This document shows, piece after piece, positions 1 to 7,956 of a stretch of 64,000 nt of DNA. Made by a program: the position numbers and the translations under genes. Source of the DNA: Comamonas sp. lk (GTDB lineage: Bacteria; Pseudomonadota; Gammaproteobacteria; Burkholderiales; Burkholderiaceae_C); NCBI GenBank assembly GCA_945860595.1, contig CAMAQV010000010.1:1-64000 (forward strand), in the 5' to 3' direction. A model generated the notes under the pieces. That model did no database searches and was not told the DNA's origin. It worked only from the letters and a program-made list of their open reading frames with translations. Position 1 is the first letter of the stretch. Every line of letters begins with the position of its first letter.

Positions 1-659
1 AGCACAAAGGACAAGGCCAGCATGCCCAGAAAAGCATTCCAGTCGCCGGTGAACATGAATACGACGCCCAAGCCCAGCGTCAGCAAGCCCAGCGCCAGGT
101 TGACCAGGTGCTGCCCGGCAAAGACCACCGGCGCACCTTGGAACAATCGGAACTTGTAACTGCCCGACAACTTACCAAATGCGATCACCGAGCCACTGAA
201 CGTAATTGCGCCAATCGCGGCACCGAGGAACAACTCCAGTCGGTTGCCTACAGGAATGTCCAGCATGCCTGTACCGGGGGCTGTAATGCCGAAGGCTGCG
301 GGCTCGACCACGGCAGCCACCGCAATAAACACCGCGGCCAAGCCAATCATGCTGTGCATGAAAGCCACCAGCTCGGGCATCTTGGTCATCTCGACACGTT
401 GCGCCATCACCGCGCCCGCGCCGCCGCCCACCACCAGAGCGAGCAAAACCCAGCCCAGGCCTTGGACCGGATCAACGTGCCCCAACTGGCTCGCCTGATT
501 AAAAATCAACGCAGCGGTGGTGATGACAGCAATCGCCATGCCGGACATGCCAAACACATTTCCACGAATGGACGTAGTGGGATGGCTCAGGCCCTTAAGC
601 GCCTGAATGAAACAAACGCTGGCTACCAAATACAGCAGTACTACCAGATTCATGCTCAT
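1..659 (-). CDS. pntB: NAD(P) transhydrogenase subunit beta, partial (C-terminus beyond left edge)
   Basis: Reverse-strand translation from 659 reads [51 protein letters not shown]..., a PntB N-terminus; ATGA overlap with the upstream PntA C-terminal subunit; open through position 1. Confidence 0.9.
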   Translation of the reverse strand, partial: MSMNLVVLLYLVASVCFIQALKGLSHPTTSIRGNVFGMSGMAIAVITTAALIFNQASQLGHVDPVQGLGWVLLALVVGGGAGAVMAQRVEMTKMPELVAFMHSMIGLAAVFIAVAAVVEPAAFGITAPGTGMLDIPVGNRLELFLGAAIGAITFSGSVIAFGKLSGSYKFRLFQGAPVVFAGQHLVNLALGLLTLGLGVVFMFTGDWNAFLGMLALSFV

Positions 660-973
660 GATTGGCCTCCTGCAGCCGGAGCTTTTTTCTCTTTCTTGCG
701 GAACATCTCCAGCATGCGCCGGGTCACCAAGAAGCCGCCGAACACATTGACCGCTGCCAGCGCCACCGCCAGCACGCCCATGGTTTTGCCCAGCGGCGTG
801 ACCGTCAAGGCCGCTGCCAGCATGGCGCCCACGATGATGATGGCTGAGACGGCATTGGTCACGGCCATCAGAGGCGTGTGCAGCGCCGGCGTGACGGTCC
901 AGACCACGTGGTAACCCACGTAGATGGCCAGCACAAAAATAATCAGGTTGATGATGGTGTGATCGACTTGCAT
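656..973 (-). CDS. pntA2: NAD(P) transhydrogenase subunit alpha, C-terminal membrane part (PntA2)
   Basis: 105 aa hydrophobic protein ([20 protein letters not shown]...) between pntA1 and pntB; typical split-PntA arrangement. Confidence 0.88.
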   Translation of the reverse strand: MQVDHTIINLIIFVLAIYVGYHVVWTVTPALHTPLMAVTNAVSAIIIVGAMLAAALTVTPLGKTMGVLAVALAAVNVFGGFLVTRRMLEMFRKKEKKAPAAGGQS

Positions 974-1050
974 AGGCGTTTCGGGCTCGGATTCAGAAAA
1001 AATTCAGACGACGTGGCGGGTTTTTGTGGACGTGCGTGGGTTGTTGGAGC

Positions 1051-2181
1051 TTAGGCGCGTGTTACCGCGCCGCCGTGCGCTACCAGACAGGCGGCCACGA
1101 TGTCGTCTTCCAGATTAAGGTGAAAAGCCGCGTCTTTGGTAGTGATCAGTTTCAAAAAGTCCAGCACGTTGCGCGCATACAAAGCCGATGCGTCGGCGGC
1201 CACCAGCGCAGGCAAATTGGTTTCACCCACCAGCGTGACCCCGTGCGCCTGCAAGGTGCGCCCGGCCTGGGTCAGCACGCAATTACCGGCCACGCCATCG
1301 GCAGCTTTACCGGCCGCCAGATCCACAATGACCGAACCCGGCTTCATGCTCTTGACCATGTCCTCGGTCACCAGCACGGGTGCGGCCCGGCCCGGTATCA
1401 GTGCGGTGGAAATCACCACATCAGCCAAGGCCACGCGTTTGGCAACTTCGGCCTTCTGGCGATCCAACCAGCTCTGCGGCATGGGCCTGGCATAGCCGCC
1501 CACGCCTTCGGCAGCCTCGCGCTCCTCGGCGGTGTCAAATGGCACGTCAATGAACTTGGCACCCAGCGATTCCACTTGCTCTTTGACGCTGGGGCGCACG
1601 TCCGAGGCCTCAATGACCGCGCCCATGCGCTTGGCGGTGGCAATCGCCTGCAAACCGGCCACGCCCACGCCCAAAATTACTACGCGCGCGGCCTTGACGG
1701 TGCCCGCCGCTGTCATCAGCATGGGGAAAAAGCGCTGGTATTTGTCAGCCGCCAGCATGACGGCCTTGTAACCGGCAATATTGGCCTGGGAGGAGAGCAC
1801 GTCCATGCTCTGGGCCCGGGTGGTACGGGGCGCGGCCTCCAGCGCAAAAGCACTCAAGCCCGCCAGCGCCATGTGCTGCAGGCCCTCTTTATCAAAGGGG
1901 TTGAGCATGCCGACCAGGGCCGAGCCGGCCTGCATCATCGCCAGCTCGTCCGGGCGGGGTGCAGCCACTTTGAGCACCATCTCGCTGCCCAGCGCTTCGG
2001 TGACCGAACAAATTTCAGCGCCCACTGTCTGGTAGGCTGCATCCGTGACGCTAGACGCCAGTCCGGCACCGGACTGAACGCGCACGCGATGGCCTGCGGC
2101 GACCAATTTTTTAACCGTCTCAGGCGTGGCGGCAACGCGGGATTCGCCCGCGGTGGTTTCGGCGGGTACGCCAATCTGCAT
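1051..2181 (-). CDS. pntA: NAD(P) transhydrogenase subunit alpha, N-terminal part (Re/Si-specific)
   Basis: 376 aa: MQIGVPAETTAGESRVAATPETVKKL..., VVILGVGVAGLQAIATAKRMGA nucleotide-binding motif, IVDLAAGKAADGVAGNC. Confidence 0.93.
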   Translation of the reverse strand: MQIGVPAETTAGESRVAATPETVKKLVAAGHRVRVQSGAGLASSVTDAAYQTVGAEICSVTEALGSEMVLKVAAPRPDELAMMQAGSALVGMLNPFDKEGLQHMALAGLSAFALEAAPRTTRAQSMDVLSSQANIAGYKAVMLAADKYQRFFPMLMTAAGTVKAARVVILGVGVAGLQAIATAKRMGAVIEASDVRPSVKEQVESLGAKFIDVPFDTAEEREAAEGVGGYARPMPQSWLDRQKAEVAKRVALADVVISTALIPGRAAPVLVTEDMVKSMKPGSVIVDLAAGKAADGVAGNCVLTQAGRTLQAHGVTLVGETNLPALVAADASALYARNVLDFLKLITTKDAAFHLNLEDDIVAACLVAHGGAVTRA

Positions 2182-2273
2182 GGAAAACTCCTTGGAAACG
2201 CCTGTGCGGCGCGAACTTGCTTCAAGCTTACATGAGTTTGGCCATTCGCCACCCCAGTGGCGGGCCGGTGCGC

Positions 2274-2771
2274 CTAGGGAGATACCCCGACTGCGGGCGC
2301 GACGGCGCCGTCCAGCTCGGGCAAATCCAAGGTCAGCGCAGTGCCGCCATGGAGGGGCTTCAGTTGAACCGACCTTTCATGCACTGCCGCCACGGCCCAG
2401 CCATCCTGCACCCGCTCTCCGGTGGCATAAGCCGCTGGCATCTCATCACCCAGCCCCAGCAGGGCGTAACCGCCGCCATGGGCATCTGACACAAGGCCCC
2501 ACAGCCTAAACGGCGGAGCCAGCGGTCTGGCCTGCGCGCTGGGTGAAAGCTGCTGGGCCTGCACGTCCGCTACGGCATCGCTTGCCTCTGCCTGCCCCAG
2601 AACCCGGGCCCAAGTCAGGCCATCGACCGGGCCGGGCTCGGCCACAGCAAGCTCCCGGGACGCCAGCGGCTGCGCAAGCAGCACCCAGTAACTGGCCGAA
2701 ATTGCCACCAGCATGGCCAGTGCCGCGCTGATGAATGACACCCACCGGGGCGTTGTTGTTGGGGAAGACAT
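2274..2771 (-). CDS. gspC: Type II secretion system protein C-like (short)
   Basis: Internal ATG at 2771 within the longer ORF: MSSPTTTPRWVSFISAALAMLVAISASYWVL... one TM segment plus a domain resembling the GspC HR domain (LWGLVSDAHGGGYALLGLG); divergent from gspG. Confidence 0.65.
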   Translation of the reverse strand: MSSPTTTPRWVSFISAALAMLVAISASYWVLLAQPLASRELAVAEPGPVDGLTWARVLGQAEASDAVADVQAQQLSPSAQARPLAPPFRLWGLVSDAHGGGYALLGLGDEMPAAYATGERVQDGWAVAAVHERSVQLKPLHGGTALTLDLPELDGAVAPAVGVSP

Positions 2772-2840
2772 GGACAGATTATGGTCGAGACCAGCAATTA
2801 CGACAATAATAGTTGCATATTTTGTCTGCCACCTTTTCCA

Positions 2841-3278
2841 ATGCAATCCAAATCTGTACCTTTTCGCACGCGCGGTTTCACCCTGATTGAGTTGATGGTC
2901 GTGCTCCTCATTATTGGCGTGCTGGCGGCCCTGATCGTGCCCAGCGTACTGGGGCGGGCCGATGACGCCAAGATCATGGCCGCCCGTACCGACGTGAGCA
3001 ATCTGGCGCAGGCGCTCAAGCTGTACCGGCTTGACAATGGGCGCTATCCCAGCCCGGACCAAGGCCTTGCTGCGCTGGTTAGCAAACCCACCACCGACCC
3101 GATTCCCGCAAACTGGCGAAAAAATCTCGACCTCCTGCCCAACGACCCCTGGGGCCGCGCATATGTCTATCTGAATCCGGGCATTGCCAATGAGGTCGAC
3201 GTGGTATCGCTGGGCGCTGATGGCCAAAGCGGCGGCGAGGGCAACGACGCCGATATCGGCAGCTGGCAAGCCCGCTGA
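2841..3278 (+). CDS. gspG: Type II secretion system major pseudopilin
   Basis: GFTLIELMVVLLIIGVLAALIVPSVLGRADDAK... prepilin motif plus GspG body (NDPWGRAYVYLNPG). Start at ATG 2841 preferred over 2781. Confidence 0.95.
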   Translation: MQSKSVPFRTRGFTLIELMVVLLIIGVLAALIVPSVLGRADDAKIMAARTDVSNLAQALKLYRLDNGRYPSPDQGLAALVSKPTTDPIPANWRKNLDLLPNDPWGRAYVYLNPGIANEVDVVSLGADGQSGGEGNDADIGSWQAR

Positions 3279-3290
3279 GCTGCATCTCCC

Positions 3291-3776
3291 ATGGCAGCAC
3301 GCGCATACCGGGCTTCGCACGCCGCAGCCATGCAGGGCTTCACGCTGCTGGAACTCCTACTGGTGGTCTCCATCATGGCGATTGCTGCGGGCGGCGTGGC
3401 CTGGTCTTTGCGGGATCCTGCGGAGCAGGATCTGGCACGCGAAGCAGAACGGCTGGCTGCGATGCTGGAAAGTGGGCGGGCCCAATCGCGCCTGCAAGGC
3501 ATACCGCTGCATTGGGTAGCGCAGGCCGGGGGGTTCCGGTTTGACGGCTTGGTAGTACCCGCTGGTGCGACCCCCTCCATACCGGTCAACGCGCGCTGGT
3601 TGAACGCCGACACCAACACGCTGGAGCCCGTGGGCGGCAACAGCGTGTTGCTGGGGCCCGAGGCGGTGTTACCAGCGCAGTCGATCATTCTGGCCTGGCG
3701 CGATCGACCGGCGCTGCGGATGCGGGTGCACAGCGACGGCATGCGTCCTTTCTCTGTGCAGCGGGAGTCCCCATGA
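3291..3776 (+). CDS. gspH: Type II secretion system minor pseudopilin H
   Basis: MQGFTLLELLLVVSIMAIAAGGVAWSLRDP prepilin signature; position after gspG. Confidence 0.85.
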   Translation: MAARAYRASHAAAMQGFTLLELLLVVSIMAIAAGGVAWSLRDPAEQDLAREAERLAAMLESGRAQSRLQGIPLHWVAQAGGFRFDGLVVPAGATPSIPVNARWLNADTNTLEPVGGNSVLLGPEAVLPAQSIILAWRDRPALRMRVHSDGMRPFSVQRESP

Positions 3777-4171
3777 GGAGGCCCCACGTCCGGTGGGCTA
3801 ACAGGCTGGCGCTGCGCAGCTCTCGCGGCTTCACGCTTGTAGAAATCATGGTGGCGCTGGGCATCGTGGCGGTGGCCCTTAGTACCGGCTTCCAGGCGGT
3901 GGGCGGGCTGAGCAACCAAGCGCAGCGCCAAAGCGATGCGCTGCTGGGGCAGTTGTGCGCCGACAACCTGCTGACCCAGATGCGCCTACAAAAAAGCCTG
4001 CCCGGCACCGGCGAGCACACACAGGACTGCGCCCAGGGTGGGCGGGTGTATCAGCTCAGCCTGACGGTGCAGCCCACCCCGAACCCGCATTTCGTGCGGG
4101 CCGATGTGGCGGCGCGCCGGGACGGCAGCAAGGCCTACCGCGTCACCGCGCTCTTGCGCAGCAGCCCATGA
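3773..4171 (+). CDS. gspI: Type II secretion system minor pseudopilin I
   Basis: RGFTLVEIMVALGIVAVALSTGFQAVG; ATGA overlap with gspH. Confidence 0.88.
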   Translation: MRRPHVRWANRLALRSSRGFTLVEIMVALGIVAVALSTGFQAVGGLSNQAQRQSDALLGQLCADNLLTQMRLQKSLPGTGEHTQDCAQGGRVYQLSLTVQPTPNPHFVRADVAARRDGSKAYRVTALLRSSP

Positions 4172-4836
4172 GGCGCATCCGCAGGCCGCTGGGCTTCACC
4201 TTGGTCGAGTTATTGGTCGCGCTGGCGGCCATGGCGCTGCTGAGCGTGTCTGCCTGGCGCGGTCTGGGTGGCATGTCGACGGGCGTGGCCAGGCTCCAGG
4301 AACGGGCGGATGAAGACCAGGCCCTCAACACGACGCTGGCGCAGTGGCGGACCGATTTGGACATGCTGAACAGCCAAACCGACTTGCCCGCCTTGGAATG
4401 GGACGGCAACACCCTGCGCTTGCTGCGCCGCGACAGTCTGGATGCAGGCTTGCGGGTGGTGGCCTGGAGCCTGGGCGCACCTGGAGCAGACAGCAAGCGC
4501 TACTGGCTGCGCTGGGAGTCCCCTGTGCTGCGCGACCGCACTGCGGTCAAGGCCATGTGGGGCGAAGCCGCTCTGTGGGCGCGCAATCCCAGCACCGCGC
4601 AACGCCTGCGCGAGGTTCGCTTGGTCGCCCTGGACGGCTGGCAGTTGCTGTTTTTCAGGGGCGCGACCTGGAGCAATCCGATGTCCGGTGCAGATGCAGT
4701 CACCGGGATTGCACCCCCCACAGATGCAGCCATTCCGCAAGGCGTGCGCCTATCCATCCAACCCGCGTCAGGCCCCTTGGCGCAGGGCACGCTCACGCTG
4801 GACTGGGCGCTCCAGTCCGCCGGAGAGACCCTGTGA
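4168..4836 (+). CDS. gspJ: Type II secretion system minor pseudopilin J
   Basis: Start ATG 4168: MRRIRRPLGFTLVELLVALAAMALLSVSAWRGLGGM...; overlap with gspI stop. Confidence 0.87.
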   Translation: MRRIRRPLGFTLVELLVALAAMALLSVSAWRGLGGMSTGVARLQERADEDQALNTTLAQWRTDLDMLNSQTDLPALEWDGNTLRLLRRDSLDAGLRVVAWSLGAPGADSKRYWLRWESPVLRDRTAVKAMWGEAALWARNPSTAQRLREVRLVALDGWQLLFFRGATWSNPMSGADAVTGIAPPTDAAIPQGVRLSIQPASGPLAQGTLTLDWALQSAGETL

Positions 4837-5789
4837 GACGCCATGCGCAAACCGGTGCCGCCATCCTGCTGGCCATGCTGGTCGTGGCCTTGGTGGCAAC
4901 GCTGGCCACTGCTGCGTACTGGACGCAGTGGCGCTCCATTGAGGTCGAGCGCGCCGAAAGCACCCGAAGCCAGGCGCATTGGGTTTTGCAAGGTGCCCTG
5001 GGCTGGGCGCAGCTCATCCTGGAAGAAGACGGACGCAAAGGCGGCAGCGACCATCTGGCAGAACCCTGGGCCGTGCCGCTGGCCTCGGCCCGCCTGTCGC
5101 GTTTCTTGGCCATGGACCAAAGCGATGCACTGGCCGCCGACGCTGCCGACGCCGCGTTCTTATCGGGCGAAATCATCGATGCCCAATCGCGCCTGAATAT
5201 GGCCAATCTGGTGCGCAACGGAGCGCTTGATCCAGCGGCCCAAACGCAGTGGCGAAGGCTTTACCAGCTGCTGGGTTTGCCACCGGCTGAACTCGACATG
5301 CTGCAGTCGCAGGTGCTGCGCGCGGTGCTGGGCCGCAACAGCCGCAACAGCGCCGATGCGGCACCGCTGTGGCCCCGCACGCTGGACCAGGCCGCCTGGC
5401 TTGGATTGCCCGCGCACAGCATCGCCGTCTTGCGGCCCTTTGCCACCGTGCTGCCGGAGCGCACCCCACTCAATCTCAATACCGCTGGGGCCGAAGTGCT
5501 GGTGGCCGCCGTCGATGGTCTGGACGCCGCGCAGGCGCAGGCGCTGCTGCTGGCGCGGCAGCGCAAGCCCTGGAACAGCGTGGCTGATTTCAGTGCGGCG
5601 CTTGGCGCACGGGCACCGGCCGTGCCGCCCGATGACTTTTCCACTGCGACTCGCTACTTCGAGCTGCATGCGCGGCTGCAGATCGAGGCCGCACAGGTCG
5701 AAGAAATCGCCCTGGTGCGGCGCGACGGCACACAGGTTCGCACCCTGTGGCACCAGCGTGCGAGCGCCAATCCTGCCTCCGGCTCCTAA
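4833..5789 (+). CDS. gspK: Type II secretion system protein K
   Basis: GTG start 4833 (VRRHAQTGAAILLAMLVVALVATLATAAYWTQWRSIEVE...), HhH-like LNLNTAGAEVLVAAVDGLDAAQAQALLLAR. Confidence 0.87.
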   Translation: MRRHAQTGAAILLAMLVVALVATLATAAYWTQWRSIEVERAESTRSQAHWVLQGALGWAQLILEEDGRKGGSDHLAEPWAVPLASARLSRFLAMDQSDALAADAADAAFLSGEIIDAQSRLNMANLVRNGALDPAAQTQWRRLYQLLGLPPAELDMLQSQVLRAVLGRNSRNSADAAPLWPRTLDQAAWLGLPAHSIAVLRPFATVLPERTPLNLNTAGAEVLVAAVDGLDAAQAQALLLARQRKPWNSVADFSAALGARAPAVPPDDFSTATRYFELHARLQIEAAQVEEIALVRRDGTQVRTLWHQRASANPASGS

Positions 5790-5826
5790 CTTCCCAAGCC
5801 CACACCTGTCTGCCCTGCTACCCACG

Positions 5827-7059
5827 ATGACCACCCTGATTCTTTCCTTACCCCAAGGCCCACACAGCAGCGTGCAGTTTGTGGTCACAGAGGCGGGCCA
5901 AGAGCCACCAGATGCCAGCCACGGCCCCCTGGCGTCAATGCCACGCAACAGCAAACACGCCATTGCGCTGGTACCGCCCCAGCGCCTGTCATGGCACCGC
6001 CTGGTGTTACCCAAAAATTCGCTGAACAAGCCCTTGCTGGGCAAGCGCATCGACGGGCCGCGTCTGCGCCAGGTGCTGGACGGCATGCTCGAAGACCAGC
6101 TACTGGATGAGCCCCAGCGCATGCACCTGGCTCTGGAACCCGGCGCGCGCGAGGGCGTTGCGGTTTGGGTCTGCGCCTGCGACGCAGGCTGGCTACAGGA
6201 TGCATTGGCCCTGCTGGAAACTGCGGGTATCCGGCCGCAGCGCATCTGTCCGGAATTTGTCCCGGCGTCCATCCAAACGCCTCCTGCATGGAATTTTGTA
6301 CACCATGCCCAACAGGTCTGGGCGGTGCACGCCAGTCTGGATGGCGTAGCCGCATGGCCGATTCCGGACCAGGCCGATGCCGCCTACCTGACGCAGATTG
6401 GCCTGGCGCCTGGTGGCGACGCGCTGCTGGTGGCCGAACCCGGGTTAGCCGGGCAGCTGCAAACCCTGTGCGCCGGCACGGTGCAGCAACAAGGCAGCGG
6501 CGCACGCATGCAAGCCGCTGCGCACAGCGGCTGGAATTTGGCGCAATTTGAGCTTGCACCGCGCAGCCGCAGCGCACGGCAGCTGCAAGCGGCCTGGGAT
6601 GGACTGTGGCAACTGCCCACGCTGCGCCCGCTGCGCTGGAGCCTGCTGGCACTGCTGCTGGTGAATCTGGGCGGGCTGCAGTGGAGTGCCTGGCAAGCCC
6701 AGACAGCTATGCAAACGCAGCGTGCCGCCATTGCGCAGGTGCTTACCCAGACTTTTCCACAGGTGCAGGTGGTGGTGGACGCCCCCTTGCAAATGGAGCG
6801 CCAGGTTCAGACCCTGCTGGCCCAAAGCGGTGCTGTATCGGCACATGATTTCGAAGCCATGGCCAAGGCGCTGGGCGCTGTGCTGCCGCCTGGCATCGTG
6901 CCTGCGACGCTGGACTTTGCGCCCGGCGAACTGCGCGCCACAGGCCTAGCGCTCGGTCCGCAGATGCTGGCTCCGGCCCCCGCCGCCTTGTCCAGCCAGG
7001 GCTACAGCATGGAACAGGCGGGCGATGCGCTGGTGATCCGGCTAAGGAGCACGCCATGA
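5827..7059 (+). CDS. gspL: Type II secretion system protein L
   Basis: Start ATG 5827; ~410 aa with cytoplasmic actin-like part, one TM (SLLALLLVNLGGLQWSAW) and periplasmic tail; position between K and M. Confidence 0.8.
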   Translation: MTTLILSLPQGPHSSVQFVVTEAGQEPPDASHGPLASMPRNSKHAIALVPPQRLSWHRLVLPKNSLNKPLLGKRIDGPRLRQVLDGMLEDQLLDEPQRMHLALEPGAREGVAVWVCACDAGWLQDALALLETAGIRPQRICPEFVPASIQTPPAWNFVHHAQQVWAVHASLDGVAAWPIPDQADAAYLTQIGLAPGGDALLVAEPGLAGQLQTLCAGTVQQQGSGARMQAAAHSGWNLAQFELAPRSRSARQLQAAWDGLWQLPTLRPLRWSLLALLLVNLGGLQWSAWQAQTAMQTQRAAIAQVLTQTFPQVQVVVDAPLQMERQVQTLLAQSGAVSAHDFEAMAKALGAVLPPGIVPATLDFAPGELRATGLALGPQMLAPAPAALSSQGYSMEQAGDALVIRLRSTP

Positions 7060-7580
7060 CCGTGGACATGCACCCCGCCTCCCCGCAAACTCCTGGGGCA
7101 GCTGCGCAGCCACTTGTGGGCTGGCTTGGTACGCGCTGGAAAGCCCTGCTCCCCCGCGAACAGCTGGTGCTGCGTGCCGCCACAACCTTGGGCGCACTTG
7201 CTCTGCTGTGGTTGGTGGGGCTGCAACCCGCGCTGCGCACGCGCCAACAGGCACAAACCGAGTTGCCGCGCTTGCAGGCCCAGCTCCAGACCATGCAAGC
7301 CCTGCAACAACAAGCGGCCCACGTGCGCACCATGCCCGCCCTGGAACCCGGCCAGGCGCAGCTGCTGTTTACCCAGGCCTGCCGCACGCACGGCATTGCA
7401 GACACCCCGCTGCGGTCCGATGGTCCTAGCACCGTGGACATACAGGGCGTAGAGCCTGGAGCTTTGGGGCACTGGCTGGAAGCGCTGCGCACCGAGGTGC
7501 ACTTACGGCCTGTACGGGCCCAGCTCCGCCGCGACGCGCAGGGCTTGTGGAGCGGCACCGTGCAGGTACAGGGGTATTGA
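7056..7580 (+). CDS. gspM: Type II secretion system protein M
   Basis: 174 aa, WLGTRWKALLPREQLVLRAATTLGALALLWLVGLQPAL; ATGA overlap with gspL. Confidence 0.8.
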   Translation: MTVDMHPASPQTPGAAAQPLVGWLGTRWKALLPREQLVLRAATTLGALALLWLVGLQPALRTRQQAQTELPRLQAQLQTMQALQQQAAHVRTMPALEPGQAQLLFTQACRTHGIADTPLRSDGPSTVDIQGVEPGALGHWLEALRTEVHLRPVRAQLRRDAQGLWSGTVQVQGY

Positions 7581-7581
7581 G

Positions 7582-7785
7582 ATGTCCGCCAAACCACCGC
7601 ATACCACGCAGGGGCCCGCACCCTGGGCAGCCAGCTATGCGGGGGCGCTGCTGGGCACTCTGATCGGCGTTCTGTTGTTTGCCCCTGCCCCTTGGCTGAC
7701 CCGCTTCGTGGAGCGCGCCAGTGCCGAACGCGTGCAATGGCACCACGTAGGCGGAACCGTCTGGAACGGCTCGGGGCAGCTCTGA
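7582..7785 (+). pseudogene. gspN: Truncated gspN (only N-terminal ~67 codons)
   Basis: MSAKPPHTTQGPAPWAASYAGALLGTLIGVLLFAPAPWLTRFVERASAERVQWHHVGGTVWNGSGQL* matches the expected TM anchor and start of a GspN domain, then stops; no continuation seen in any frame before gspD. Confidence 0.65.
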
Positions 7786-7956
7786 AAGCGACTCTCGCGC
7801 CAAAAGCGCGAAAAACTGCCGCAATATCCCCCGATCAGGGGACAGGGCAGGCTGCGCTTGAACCTATCGTGGGCCGCGTTCATGCGCCACACGCTGTGGC
7901 CCGTGGCACCACTTTCCATGGAAAACGCCACAAACGCCTGCATCCCACGCCCGCCC

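Noticed and set aside
1024-2235. 403-codon plus-strand ORF opposite pntA
   Set aside because: Antisense of PntA1, His/Gly-rich, no domain.
3167-3931. 254-codon minus-strand ORF opposite gspH
   Set aside because: Antisense shadow; sense pseudopilins are convincing.
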